Source: Pseudomonas sp. Leaf58 (GTDB lineage: Bacteria; Pseudomonadota; Gammaproteobacteria; Pseudomonadales; Pseudomonadaceae). Taken from it: 64,000 bases of DNA. The notes beneath the pieces are model-generated. The model saw only the letters and a program-made list of their open reading frames with translations. It ran no database searches and was not told the origin of the DNA. The DNA is taken from NCBI RefSeq assembly GCF_003627215.1, contig NZ_CP032678.1, positions 248,001-312,000 of the forward strand. Direction: 5' to 3'. How positions within the stretch are numbered: the stretch's first letter is position 1; each line of letters begins with the position of its first letter. Below, piece after piece: positions 52,481-61,384 of the stretch. The position numbers and the translations under genes are program-made.

Positions 52481-53530
52481 ATGCAAAACGAATACGTTTC
52501 TGCGGTAAAAACGCACGCCTCGGTTTTGGTCGAGCACCTGAATCGCTACGGTATCAAGCTGAAGAAAACTCAGGCCATCGAGGTCATTGCCAACTTGCAA
52601 GGGCAAACTGACTGGAATCGGGTCAGGGCCAAGCTCACCGGAGTCGAGAAAAAACTCATGCCAGAGTTGCCGGCAGGTGCCAAACCCCTGCGGGCTATGA
52701 TATTGCTGGGTCGACCAGGGATTGGCAAGACCGAGGCGCTGAAGACAATTGTTGAACTTGAGCAAGCGGACAGCCAGACTAACTCCTTGTTTATCTGCCT
52801 GTCAGGCTCCGCTCATGTGTACCTTGATGAGCAGGACAGCATTTCGTATCACAGCAATAATTTTGATGTTCACTACTCGTCAACTGGGATAATCAAGACC
52901 ACGGGTCGGCTGCGCCTGCCAAATAAGCCCATTCTGATCAACATGATTTCCGATGAGCGTGGATCACGTCATGGCCTGAAGCAGTCATTGATCAGCTTTC
53001 TGATACAAAACAAAGAGTTATTCCAAAGTGTTCGGATTGGCTCGGTGTTGATCGATGAACTCCACTGCCTCCAGGCGGAAGAGGAGCGGGAGATCATAGA
53101 GACAGTGGCCTGGTTCTCCGCGACGCTGCCCAGGCCGATCCGTCAGTTGGTGATGGTGAGCCAAGTGATACCAAGTTTTAAGACGGCGCCTGCCGGTGTT
53201 GACTTGAAGCTTTTGGTGGATAGCCAATTTCCATTGGCAATGGATTGGAAGCCTAATGAAAATCTTAGTTTTCCACATGAGAGTGTTGGTCAGGTTTATA
53301 CGCGCCCATTAGACGGAATGGGTTATTGGGAACATCCTCATCTGCCGTGGCGCTCTCAATCCATTGACGATGAATTTTTGGTGAAAGATATCTTCAATGC
53401 GGTGATTCTGGCATTGATTGAAGAAAAAAGCGAAAGGCGAATCAGGGTGAATGGAACAACGCGGTTACGATATGTCCTTGGCGAGTCGATCTGGTTCCGG
53501 GATCTTCGCGCAGATCTACTGCGCCTCTAA
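52481..53530 (+). CDS. P-loop NTPase with a small N-terminal adaptor domain
   Basis: The product has 349 residues from ATG 52481 (GGAGC upstream; an ATG at 52376 is in frame but less convincing). Residues 5-55 (HASVLVEHLNRYGIKLKKTQ, then AIEVIANLQGQTDWNRVRA) form a small domain also seen at the start of the 61385-62217 gene (SQALELVAKEENYPHW). A Walker A (LLGRPGIGKTEAL, about 85) and a Walker B (SVLIDELHCLQ, about 205) follow, with VMVSQVI as a possible sensor strand. It is an AAA-like or secretion-type ATPase; the partner is unknown. It is divergent from the small membrane protein and ends at a terminator. Confidence 0.75.
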   Translation: MQNEYVSAVKTHASVLVEHLNRYGIKLKKTQAIEVIANLQGQTDWNRVRAKLTGVEKKLMPELPAGAKPLRAMILLGRPGIGKTEALKTIVELEQADSQTNSLFICLSGSAHVYLDEQDSISYHSNNFDVHYSSTGIIKTTGRLRLPNKPILINMISDERGSRHGLKQSLISFLIQNKELFQSVRIGSVLIDELHCLQAEEEREIIETVAWFSATLPRPIRQLVMVSQVIPSFKTAPAGVDLKLLVDSQFPLAMDWKPNENLSFPHESVGQVYTRPLDGMGYWEHPHLPWRSQSIDDEFLVKDIFNAVILALIEEKSERRIRVNGTTRLRYVLGESIWFRDLRADLLRL

Positions 53531-53537
53531 GACCCCC

Positions 53538-53560
53538 AAAAGCTCCTTCGGGAGCTTTTT
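53538..53560 (+). terminator. Rho-independent terminator of the P-loop NTPase gene
   Basis: A 9-bp stem (AAAAGCTCC with GGAGCTTTT) and TTCG loop end in a T-run, 8 bp after the stop at 53530. Confidence 0.88.
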
Positions 53561-53644
53561 CCTTGCGATGCCTGTGTTCGGAATCTATGCACATTGCCTT
53601 GACGACGCTGATAGGCTGGGCAAATCACCTGCCGGCCCCAAGTG

Positions 53645-54112
53645 TTAGGCGCTGGCGTTTAACTCGGCATGACTGGAACACTCACTGGCGGGCCGGTAGT
53701 CAATGCCCTGAATGGCAAGGGCAGCCTTGCGAATGCGACCCTCTGCATAGAACTTGTTGCAGGCCGAAATTTGAAAATTGTCTGTGTGACCATGCCAGCG
53801 CAGATGAAAATACGCACCTGACGGATTATGCAAACAGATCAGAGAGTACTCATGCGCCGGAAGATCGTCATCGTCGGTCATTTCCGTCACCTGGAGCACC
53901 TTGAGATCCACACCTGCCAGCTCTTTACCGTCAGGGAGCTGGAACACTTTACTCGCCAGGCCTTGTTGATGGCGAGCAAGCTGAAAATCATGTGCTTGCT
54001 GACGTTGTTGAAAGGCTTTCGCCTGGCGCGCCTTGCCTTGTTTGGCAACAAACACTGCCACGCCTGCGCAGAGTCGAGCATAGAGGCCTGGTTTGGTTCT
54101 TGGCTGGGTCAT
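53645..54112 (-). CDS. Hypothetical membrane-anchored protein
   Basis: The product has 155 residues from ATG 54112, with GGAG upstream. A short hydrophobic stretch (LYARLCAGVAVFVA) near the N-terminus is followed by a basic, Gln-rich region (KARQAKAFQQRQQAHDFQLA), suggesting an inner-membrane anchor with a cytoplasmic or periplasmic domain. The C-terminal half is a compact domain (HEYSLICLHNPSGAYFHLRW). No family is recognised. Its promoter carries the 17-bp dyad. Confidence 0.6.
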   Translation of the reverse strand: MTQPRTKPGLYARLCAGVAVFVAKQGKARQAKAFQQRQQAHDFQLARHQQGLASKVFQLPDGKELAGVDLKVLQVTEMTDDDDLPAHEYSLICLHNPSGAYFHLRWHGHTDNFQISACNKFYAEGRIRKAALAIQGIDYRPASECSSHAELNASA

Positions 54113-54216
54113 GACGTTCTCCGAAGGCCGGGAATTTTTCAGGGCAGGGTGCTATCAATCATGGGATGAGTGTCAGTTGACGTTTCGCAAGACAACACAT
54201 CCCTTGCCGTTTGTTC

Positions 54217-54246
54217 AAGTTATCCATAAATTGCCAAATTGTCAAT
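54217..54246 (-). promoter_or_regulatory. Promoter with the 17-bp dyad at its -35 box
   Basis: On the minus strand TTGACA (54240-54245) and TAACTT (54217-54222) are 17 bp apart. The -35 box is part of the dyad ATTGACA-ATT-TGGCAAT (54230-54246), identical over 17 bp to those at 60922 and 62436. Confidence 0.7.
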
Positions 54247-54334
54247 ACCGCCTTTGCCAGCGTCGGTGAGTAGGGGCTGATACTGCCTGCTCGCCCGACG
54301 ATCGCCCGACTATCAGGGGGAAAGGCGTGGCAAT

Positions 54335-54359
54335 AAAAAAAGCCCCTCAGGGGGCTTTT
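54335..54359 (-). terminator. Rho-independent terminator
   Basis: On the minus strand a stem (AAAAGCCCC with GGGGCTTTT, loop of 4) ends in a run of seven T (54335-54341 reversed), 53 bp after the stop of 54412-54753. Confidence 0.85.
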
Positions 54360-54411
54360 CGGTGTCCACAGCCAGTGCGCAGCATCTGCTGGGAATAGCG
54401 GGGATGGGTGT

Positions 54412-54753
54412 CTACCACCAGTTGTAGCTATTGCGTTTGTTCAGCCGGCTGAGCGCTACCTCCAGGTCGCCGTTTCTCAATGCCTGGTGGATCGCCTGGC
54501 GATGCTCACGGCTTTGCTTCTTTACATCCAGCCTTCGGCAGAAACCTGGTACGCTGCGTCCGCCTTTGTCGCGGTGGTGCTTGCGCACAGACTGTCGCAC
54601 ATGGTCATCGTAGCTACCGGGGTTTCTCCAGTCATCGACCCAGCGCGGGATGCCGCTGTAGTGGGAGACATCAGCCTCGCTGTAAATCACGCCGATGCGC
54701 TGGTAGTGCTGCCGGTTACGGGTGGGTTTTCCCTGACGCAGTGTTCGTGACAT
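54412..54753 (-). CDS. Small basic hypothetical protein
   Basis: The product has 113 residues, is strongly basic (RKHHRDKGGRSVPGFCRRLD, then KKQSREHRQAIHQALRNG) and starts at ATG 54753 behind GAGGGAAC. Nucleic-acid binding is possible. A perfect 9-bp palindrome (54765-54784) lies directly upstream and overlaps the edge of the ribosome site, so autoregulation is plausible. No family is recognised. Confidence 0.6.
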   Translation of the reverse strand: MSRTLRQGKPTRNRQHYQRIGVIYSEADVSHYSGIPRWVDDWRNPGSYDDHVRQSVRKHHRDKGGRSVPGFCRRLDVKKQSREHRQAIHQALRNGDLEVALSRLNKRNSYNWW

Positions 54754-54764
54754 TTTTGTTCCCT

Positions 54765-54784
54765 CGTTTGTGTGAACACAAACG
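54765..54784. promoter_or_regulatory. Perfect palindrome in the leader of 54412-54753
   Basis: CGTTTGTGT-GA-ACACAAACG (54765-54784) is a perfect 9-bp inverted repeat 11 bp before the start codon. It may be a repressor site or an RNA hairpin that masks the ribosome site. Confidence 0.5.
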
Positions 54785-55075
54785 GGAAACCTTGTTGTGG
54801 CGGTAGGGGATCATTTCTTTCATGGGAAATCCTCATGCAGTTATGGGAGATAACCAATATAGGTAAAAACCTTCAACAGGATTTCAGAGTAACATCCTTC
54901 CAAACGCTTCACCAGCTCTTCGTACATTGCCCGGCCAAATGCCGAGACACTCCGAGGTTACCCTTATTTTCCCATCAGATATCAAAGAAACACCTGGCGC
55001 CACTGGATTGCGAGCGGAACTAATCGGTATCTGCTAAAGCGGAGTGATGGCTGGATTGGCCAGCCACCGGAAGTC

Positions 55076-56644
55076 TTACAGGTTGAAGGCGTAAACTGTG
55101 AACCTACCCAGTCCACAATCATAGGGTAGAGAGGTAATGCTGTAGGCAGTGTTGCTGGGCACCCCGAAAGTAATGGTGGCAGTCTTGTACCATTCGTTGT
55201 TGTTATCAATAGCTCCTGCGACTTGCATGCCGTTTACCGTAGCGGTCAGGTAATAGCGGTTTGTGCCGTCACTGCCACCGCATGAAGGAGCATTCCCGCC
55301 ACGAACCATAACGATTTGAGCCTTTGACCCCGAGCTCAGCGTGGCACTCCCCGTGTATGTGCCCATTTGTGTATAGTCACCCTGGATCCCATTTGCAGCC
55401 CATTGGCCTGCCTGGCATGACAACAGTTTTCCGTCGCTGGCCCTGCCCACCAAGCCGGATGGGGCGCATCCTGCACCTTCTGTGGCCAGGCCCCCAAGCG
55501 CAAGGTATTCATTGGTGGAAATCCTGCCGGCAGAGGTAATGGTGCCAGAGTTGGTAATGTTGGCACTGCGCAGGTTTGCGAGGTTCGAGGTGTTGTTCGG
55601 GTCGAGGTAATAGGCGGTGTTGTTGGAATCATAAAAAATCTGCGCGAGAACAGCGTTACCTGCGGTCACATTGCTGCTAGCGGTGACGTTGCCGCCAGCG
55701 GTGACGTTCTGACCTGCAGTCACATTGTTGCCAGCAGAAACATTGTTGTTGGCGGTGACGTTGCCAGTGGCTGTTACGTTTCCGGTAACGGTCGCACCAT
55801 TGTCGACTACCAGGCTGTTGCGTACGCGCAGACTACCGATGATTTCCGCGTTGGTGTCTACGACCACTCCGGCTCCAGAAACGGGGGTGACACCCGAAGC
55901 TGCACCCAAATAAAGCACCTGACCTGCCAGGTTTTGTACGCGGGAGGCCCCAGTGATTTGCCGATTAAGAGCGTTAGCGTCATCAAACTTCAGGTTAGCA
56001 TGCATGGCGTTTCCGCCATCGGTGCGTAGCCAGATATCGCCCGTGGATACGTTGCGGGCCACCATGGTGATCTTGGCATCCAGGGCATTTGACTGATAGC
56101 TGGCATCGGTAGCCGCCGCATAAGGGGTGGCTCCAGTTGAGCCAGTGCTATACCCGGCGCCCAGCGCTGCCGCAGCGGTGAGGGCAGCCATGCCAGAAAG
56201 ATCCGAACGAATGGTGGCGATATTGCCTTTATAGAGCGTGAAGGCACTGGTCGTGGTGGTTGCAGTCAGTTTTCGGTTGGGCGCGGTACCCGTAGCGGTA
56301 ATGACCGTGGTAAAGCTCAGAGAGCCGAACTTGATGGGATTTGCAGCGCTGGCTTCAGGGAAACTGCAGGGGAGAAACTCGCTACCTACCGCGAGTGTAC
56401 CACCGCACGTTGTGTTCTTTAGCCAGGCAGTCCCCGCTCGCGTGCCGACAGCCACCGCACTGTTCTGAGCGAGGCTGGCGCGAACGGCATTGTTGTATTG
56501 GTAGAGTTGCTCGCCAACAACGCGCGCTTGGGCTTGCTCAAAGGTTGCCTGGCGCTCGTTGAACGACATGATGATGCCAACACTGAGCAGTGCGACAACT
56601 AATAGTATTTCTAGAAGGGTCAGCCCGCGCTGAGACTGTTTCAT
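55076..56644 (-). CDS. PilV-like type IV prepilin adhesin
   Basis: The product has 522 residues from ATG 56644. The N-terminus is a class-III prepilin signal (QRG-LTLLEILLVVALLSVGI, with cleavage after Gly and Glu at +5). A PilV-type constant region follows (DIWLRTDGGNAMHANLKF). After it comes a low-complexity run of N-V-[ST]-A-[GN] hexads (about residues 285-330), an FYDSNNTAYYLDPNNTSNL segment, and ISTNEYLALGGLATEGAGC with GLVGRASDGKLLSCQAGQW, the hallmark of shufflon-type PilV tips. It would sit at the tip of a thin type IV pilus and choose the recipient or surface. No invertible segments or shufflon recombinase are visible. Confidence 0.85.
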   Translation of the reverse strand: MKQSQRGLTLLEILLVVALLSVGIIMSFNERQATFEQAQARVVGEQLYQYNNAVRASLAQNSAVAVGTRAGTAWLKNTTCGGTLAVGSEFLPCSFPEASAANPIKFGSLSFTTVITATGTAPNRKLTATTTTSAFTLYKGNIATIRSDLSGMAALTAAAALGAGYSTGSTGATPYAAATDASYQSNALDAKITMVARNVSTGDIWLRTDGGNAMHANLKFDDANALNRQITGASRVQNLAGQVLYLGAASGVTPVSGAGVVVDTNAEIIGSLRVRNSLVVDNGATVTGNVTATGNVTANNNVSAGNNVTAGQNVTAGGNVTASSNVTAGNAVLAQIFYDSNNTAYYLDPNNTSNLANLRSANITNSGTITSAGRISTNEYLALGGLATEGAGCAPSGLVGRASDGKLLSCQAGQWAANGIQGDYTQMGTYTGSATLSSGSKAQIVMVRGGNAPSCGGSDGTNRYYLTATVNGMQVAGAIDNNNEWYKTATITFGVPSNTAYSITSLPYDCGLGRFTVYAFNL

Positions 56645-56678
56645 GCTCTTGCGTCCTATTGTTATTATTGTCGCAGGA

Positions 56679-58253
56679 TCAAAGGTTGAAAGCTTTTACG
56701 GAAAATACACCGGGGTTGCAGTTGTAGGGTTCACTCCTTATATAGAATTGAGTATTGGCAGGCGCCATGAAGGCGATGTAGCCCCTTTTACCCCACAGAT
56801 TACTGGCATTGTTAATGTTCGCAACGATCATGCCGTTTAATGTTGCCGTCAATTGATATCGGTTTATACCATCCCACACATCACACGAGGTGCCATTACC
56901 ACCATAGACTTGAATCAGTGCAGCCTTGGCGCCCGTGGCGAGAATGGCTGAACCGCTGTGGCTACCCATATTCACATATTGACCGCTGATACCACCACTC
57001 GACCAAATCCCTGCAGTACACGAGAGCACAGCCCCTGTCGACGATCTCGCTACTAAGCCAGTTTGAGCGCAGGGGGAGCCTTCGTTCACTGTGGCTCCGA
57101 GCTGGAAAAACTCATCTGTTTTCAGCCTGCCCGCTGTCGCGACCGCAAGTGAGTTGTTGATCGTCTGCGTGTAAATGGAGTTGAGGTTGGAGGTAGCGGC
57201 TGGATCCAAGTAATAGCCAGTGTTGTTGGCATCGTAGAAGATCTGGGAAACCAGAGCACCCCCTGCGGTAACGTTTCCGCCAGCCTGGACATTGTTGCCG
57301 GCAGTTACGGACTGATTTGCTGATACACTGCCAAGGGCAGCGACATTGTTGCTTGCCACGATCTGGTTGGAGGCTGTGACGCCCCCTGTAATTGCTGCGC
57401 CATTATCTACCGCCAGGGTGTTGCGCACCCGAGCCGAGCCGATAATTTCTCCATTGGCATCCACTACCGTGCCCGCCCCGGAAACGCTGGCGACACCAGA
57501 AGGGCTCCCTAACATCAGCACGCCAGCTGCAATATTCTGGATTCTCGAAACTCCCTGGATCTCTCTTGCACTGGCCGATGCAGCATCGAAGTCCAAAGTA
57601 GCCCGCATAGCATTGGCGCCATCGGTGCGAATCCAAACATCGTTGTTAGGCGCTGCGCTTGCTACCATCACGATGGTAGAACTCAAGGGATCGGCCTTGT
57701 AACTGACGTGTGTAACCGCATTAACTAACGAGGTGCCTTCCTCGGATACGCTGCCATTACGGTTGGCATTGTTGGCTGAGGCTGCAGTGATTGCGCTAAT
57801 GCCCGCCAGGTCAGATCGGCGCGTGAGCACACCCTTGTCGTACAGCGAAAAGGCGCTGGTGGTTGTAGTGGCCGTGGTTTTCACGTTGGGTGTGGTGCCA
57901 GTTGATTGCACCAGGGTGCTAAGGGAGAGCCTGCCGAAGCGAATCGGGTCTGAAGCAGTGGCTGCAGGAAATTCGCAGGGAAGATACTCTTTGCCAACCG
58001 CCAGCGTGCCGCCGCAAGTGTTGTTCTTAAGCCAGGCGGTGCCATCTTTCACACCCAGGGCCGGCGCTGTTTGTTGACTGAGGTAGGTGCGCACGGCGTT
58101 CTCGTACCGAAACAGCAGGGCTCCGGTCTGTGCCGCCTGTGCCTGCTCCAGATCTGCCTCTTTGGCGCTCAATGACAGGGCAAGAAGCAGGGAGGAAAGG
58201 CCAGTCACCAGCAGCAGTTCTACCAGCGTAAATCCGCCTTGACGCTTTCTCAT
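56679..58253 (-). CDS. PilV-like type IV prepilin adhesin, tandem paralogue
   Basis: The product has 524 residues from ATG 58253 (MRKRQ-GG); the frame is open to 58292. It repeats the layout of 55076-56644: prepilin signal (GG-FTLVELLLVTGLSSLLLAL), TAWLKNNTCGGTLAVG, DVWIRTDGANAMRATLDF, the N-V-x-A hexad run (SNNVAALGSVSANQSVTAG), FYDANNTGYYLDPAATSNL, LKTDEFFQLGATVNEG and GLVARSSTGAVLSCTAGIW. The tips diverge most in the last 90 residues, which suggests different binding targets. The two genes are 34 bp apart in one operon. The major pilin and assembly genes are not in the window. Confidence 0.85.
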   Translation of the reverse strand: MRKRQGGFTLVELLLVTGLSSLLLALSLSAKEADLEQAQAAQTGALLFRYENAVRTYLSQQTAPALGVKDGTAWLKNNTCGGTLAVGKEYLPCEFPAATASDPIRFGRLSLSTLVQSTGTTPNVKTTATTTTSAFSLYDKGVLTRRSDLAGISAITAASANNANRNGSVSEEGTSLVNAVTHVSYKADPLSSTIVMVASAAPNNDVWIRTDGANAMRATLDFDAASASAREIQGVSRIQNIAAGVLMLGSPSGVASVSGAGTVVDANGEIIGSARVRNTLAVDNGAAITGGVTASNQIVASNNVAALGSVSANQSVTAGNNVQAGGNVTAGGALVSQIFYDANNTGYYLDPAATSNLNSIYTQTINNSLAVATAGRLKTDEFFQLGATVNEGSPCAQTGLVARSSTGAVLSCTAGIWSSGGISGQYVNMGSHSGSAILATGAKAALIQVYGGNGTSCDVWDGINRYQLTATLNGMIVANINNASNLWGKRGYIAFMAPANTQFYIRSEPYNCNPGVFSVKAFNL

Positions 58254-58539
58254 CAGATGACCCCCAATTCTGAATGCGCATGCTGACCACAATATTCAGA
58301 AATGAATTTTGTCGTCGATGGCCCATGGGCCATAAAATGCGTCAGACCAATTTATTGGCCAACCACCTGAGACTATTAGCGAATGGCCATCTTTATTGTA
58401 TGATGCCAAGGATGTCATATTTAAGCATAAATTGCTATAGATGACCTTCATGCAATCCCCGCCTGGCCGGCTCTTCGCAGGGCACGCTGGATAGGGGGAC
58501 GGAGAGGGCTGCTGCGCAAAGCAACCAATGATCTGGGCT

Positions 58540-58971
58540 CTAGTTTCCTTGCGCAATGTCAGAGAAGTGCAGCTCGATACCCAGGATTTTCGCTTGCGCC
58601 TGCTCGATTTGATTTTGCGCTTCTTCTTGCGGGCACAGCCTGATGGCGCAGTGCGAGTCATAGTTATTGCGAGTAACTATGAAGAAGCTTCTGCCCTGTC
58701 CGTCCCAGCACAAAACCGCATGATCGTGATGGTGTTTCGGTGTTGACGGGGTGGTGATGACGTTTTGAACAAGAAGGTCTTCACCTTTCAACAGCCGTTT
58801 CTGACCGTCATGTGAAATTTGGAAGTGATGCTTACGAATAGCTCTTTGGTGGTAGGCAAGCACCTGCTGGTGATTACATCGGCGCAAAGTGACACCGAAC
58901 CTATGCAGATTTGCCTTTAGCGCCGCGAAAGCGCGACCGATAGCACCTGCCTTCGATTGGGTTTTCTTCAT
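58540..58971 (-). CDS. Hypothetical protein
   Basis: The product has 143 residues from ATG 58971, with AAAGG upstream. The first third is basic (KKTQSKAGAIGRAFAALKAN) and the centre is His-rich (STPKHHHDHAVLCWDGQG). The C-terminal part (FFIVTRNNYDSHCAIRLC) resembles the solvent-exposed domain of 53645-54112 in length and position (SLICLHNPSGAYFHLRW), but similarity is weak. No family is recognised. Confidence 0.55.
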   Translation of the reverse strand: MKKTQSKAGAIGRAFAALKANLHRFGVTLRRCNHQQVLAYHQRAIRKHHFQISHDGQKRLLKGEDLLVQNVITTPSTPKHHHDHAVLCWDGQGRSFFIVTRNNYDSHCAIRLCPQEEAQNQIEQAQAKILGIELHFSDIAQGN

Positions 58972-59096
58972 GGGATAACCTTTCGTCAGATCTAGTGAAA
59001 TTGGCTGATAAAATTGCCCCTGACATTCTGCCAAGGGCATCCTGCGTTCCTGGTAACACAGTCCGGCACAGACTCAGGCCTGATCCATCGTGTGGA

Positions 59097-60029
59097 TCAA
59101 TCCTGCGTCAATCCGAGCAGTTCTTGCACGGTTTGGCCGATCTTGAGTTGCTCCAGGCGCTCGTTCATTTCGGTGATGAACTGGCGGTGGGCTCGCTGAC
59201 CTTCGGCTGCCCCTTTGGCGTTACCCAGGGCCAGCACCTCATCGACGACTTTTGCGTAGGCTTCGGAAATGCGCCGGGACTGCTCGATAAATGCCGCGTA
59301 TTCACCTTTCTTGCTGGCGCCTTTGGCTACCATAGCTCGAAGGGCACTGATCTCCGCTTGAACGCCTTGCAGGAGGTCTTCGAGCACCGCCTTGAAGTCG
59401 ACGGCGCCGTGGCGATCGAAGGTCATTGCGGGCGGCGTATCATTCCAGTGTCCCGTGTTGATCTGCACGCCACAAGGCGTGTAGAACCCCGCGTCACCGC
59501 GAACCATGAGGATGAACTGCTCGGCGGAAAGGTTCAACTCCAGCTTTCTGCCGACCCCCGAATGTAGCGTCGGACGGTCTTCGTGCCCCTGATCTACATC
59601 CACCCTCGCCAGATTGAAGACAATTGACTTCGAGTACTGACTGATAGTGCTCGCCCCCACCAAGAAATCGTTGGCGCCGCTCGGGTTGCTGACGGACACG
59701 GCGCCGTAGCTGCTGTGCGCCAAGCCAAGCCCATCGGCGTCCAGGCTGGTTTCCACGATCAGCTGACCGTTCTCGCTGCGCGTCGGGTCGTGATTGAGAA
59801 TGTGGTGAAGGGTGCTGCCCTCAATGGCATCCGCCGCTGTGAAACGCGGCGCTCGCAGGCTCTCCAGGTGCGTGGAGAATGGGTTCTGTCGGTTGGACTT
59901 GTTGCTGCGGTCGTACGCGGTTTTCTGCGACCACGCTTCAAAGCTGTGATCGGCTTCAGGCAGTAAAAATGCTAGCTCTTCCGGAGTGAGACCGAGGTCG
60001 CGGGCGGTAACGACATCAACGTAACGCAT
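59097..60029 (-). CDS. Unknown protein, partner of 60029-60817
   Basis: The product has 310 residues and starts at ATG 60029, overlapping the upstream stop (TAATG), so the two are translationally coupled. A middle region looks beta-rich (GAVSVSNPSGANDFLVGAST, then SIVFNLARVDVD). The C-terminal 110 residues form a long helical coiled coil (VLEDLLQGVQAEISALRAMV, then FITEMNERLEQLKIGQTVQE). The upstream product has a comparable order of a beta-rich middle and a helical tail. No family is recognised. A structural or phage-like role is only a guess. Confidence 0.65.
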   Translation of the reverse strand: MRYVDVVTARDLGLTPEELAFLLPEADHSFEAWSQKTAYDRSNKSNRQNPFSTHLESLRAPRFTAADAIEGSTLHHILNHDPTRSENGQLIVETSLDADGLGLAHSSYGAVSVSNPSGANDFLVGASTISQYSKSIVFNLARVDVDQGHEDRPTLHSGVGRKLELNLSAEQFILMVRGDAGFYTPCGVQINTGHWNDTPPAMTFDRHGAVDFKAVLEDLLQGVQAEISALRAMVAKGASKKGEYAAFIEQSRRISEAYAKVVDEVLALGNAKGAAEGQRAHRQFITEMNERLEQLKIGQTVQELLGLTQD

Positions 60030-60817
60030 TATTTGCCCCCTTGCGTTTTGCGCAGGCTAATCAGGGATTCAACCTCAGCCCGCTGCGAGGTCGTGACCTC
60101 CTGCGAGAATTCGGCGACCTTGGAGATCTGGAAGCTGAGGTTGCGCGTCAGCGAGGAAACCTCAGGAATGGTGTTGCGCTGAAGCGCATCGATGGTCTTT
60201 TGACTGAGCTTTCCACCTTTGGCCCCCAATTCTTCGAAGTCGGTGGTCAACTGCTCCAGGCGCCCGGTCATGCCCTCGACAATCCCCTGGATTTTTGTGG
60301 CCAGGTGCCGTGCTTGCGAGGTGAAGGCCGAAGGAATCGTCGGCTCGATTCGGTAGCCTACCAGTTTTTCAATAGTCACCGGAGAGTCGACGCCGCCAGA
60401 ACTGGTTACCATGGTGTTGTAGCTGAGCTCACTCAACTGGAATTGTCCAACGATTTCGTAGGGCGCGTACGTGATCAACCCTTCAGGGGTAATGGTCGCC
60501 TCGGCGCGAGACACCGTGAGGGTGTAGGCCGTTAGCGACTTGCTTGGGGTGCCAAACAGCACCGTCGGCGCCGGTAGCACATGGTGATCGACGGAGACCA
60601 CACCAATGGCGGGATGGCGCAATCGAACAGCACCATCGGGCAGCACTGACTCAGCATATTGGGCGCGATCGGCGCTGCGGTACTTCTCGATCTTGGCCAA
60701 AATGGAGTCACGCACGCCGGCATCGCCTTGAGCAGCGTGGGCGAGGTCGGCCAGGACGTTGAGCGACTCCTCGCGATCCCTTAAAAACTTCATGTTGCTT
60801 GGCTTGATGTACTTCAT
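60029..60817 (-). CDS. Unknown protein, first gene of a two-gene operon
   Basis: The product has 262 residues from ATG 60817, with GGGAG upstream. The middle is beta-rich (TVSRAEATITPEGLITYAPY), and the last 80 residues are helical (IQGIVEGMTGRLEQLTTDFE, then FQISKVAEFSQEVTTSQRAE), like the end of the partner gene. The operon is driven by the dyad promoter at 60909-60938. Function is unknown. Confidence 0.65.
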   Translation of the reverse strand: MKYIKPSNMKFLRDREESLNVLADLAHAAQGDAGVRDSILAKIEKYRSADRAQYAESVLPDGAVRLRHPAIGVVSVDHHVLPAPTVLFGTPSKSLTAYTLTVSRAEATITPEGLITYAPYEIVGQFQLSELSYNTMVTSSGGVDSPVTIEKLVGYRIEPTIPSAFTSQARHLATKIQGIVEGMTGRLEQLTTDFEELGAKGGKLSQKTIDALQRNTIPEVSSLTRNLSFQISKVAEFSQEVTTSQRAEVESLISLRKTQGGK

Positions 60818-60908
60818 GCGTGACTCCCGCCAGTGTCGATTTCGCCCACACATACTGATTGGGCTACTGAGTCCAAACGCTCCCCAGGGACGCCTGGGGG
60901 ATGGGTTC

Positions 60909-60938
60909 AATTTATTAATATATTGCCAAATTGTCAAT
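60909..60938 (-). promoter_or_regulatory. Promoter with the 17-bp dyad at its -35 box
   Basis: On the minus strand TTGACA (60932-60937) and TAAATT (60909-60914) are 17 bp apart. The dyad at 60922-60938 is identical to that at 54230-54246. The 305-bp region to 61122 holds no gene otherwise. Confidence 0.7.
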
Positions 60939-61122
60939 GAAATTTCAGCAAATCAGCGGCCAATGCTGGGCATGAATTGTCAGAAGAGGCGGGGCCTGGA
61001 AACACTAAGGGCGACAGCAACTAAACAGCATGGACTCAGCATATTGCCTGCACAATTGCCCGCAGAAGCCTGCGCCAGCCAGATGCCGGCCAGGCCGAGT
61101 TTCTGCAGTAGTCTGAAGCACC

Positions 61123-61269
61123 TTAATCGACAACCTCTACTTCAACACCGAACCCGACGACCTGCGGGTCGGCTTCGTCCAGGGCGGCAACCACATGGGC
61201 ATGCAGATCATCCTGGCTCATGTCCATTTCTTCGAGTTCTGCTTTACTGACGATGACTTTGAGTTCCAT
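61123..61269 (-). CDS. Small acidic protein
   Basis: The product has 48 residues from ATG 61269, with GGAG eight bases upstream. It is strongly acidic (SKAELEEMDMSQDDLHAHVV, then DEADPQVVGFGVEVEVVD), with a short helix followed by strands. No family is recognised. It lies 115 bp downstream of the decayed ATPase gene on the same strand. Confidence 0.6.
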   Translation of the reverse strand: MELKVIVSKAELEEMDMSQDDLHAHVVAALDEADPQVVGFGVEVEVVD

Positions 61270-61384
61270 GGGGTTACTCCGTAAAAGGCGGTGTGGTGAT
61301 TGATGTTCGTTGGGCAATGGATATACGCCAAAGTAGGCCAGGTATGCTAGTTGACTCCGGCACACCCAGCACTGGTGATTGATC

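Noticed and set aside
54845-54935. A short minus-strand frame (MYEELVKRLEGCYSEILLK, 28 codons) in the 322-bp gap between 54753 and 55076.
   Set aside because: The peptide looks protein-like, but it is very short, has no ribosome site and could be a leftover of a deleted gene. Nothing else is seen in this gap.
55725-55800. Repeated GT-rich units suggesting a microsatellite or CRISPR-like array.
   Set aside because: The repeats encode the N-V-[ST]-A hexads of the pilin, have no spacers and stay in frame, so they are coding repeats.
58296-58451. A 51-codon minus-strand frame (MKVIYSNLCLNM to AIDDKIHF).
   Set aside because: It overlaps the likely promoter region of the 58253 prepilin gene, has a weak ribosome site and no recognisable pattern; it may be chance.
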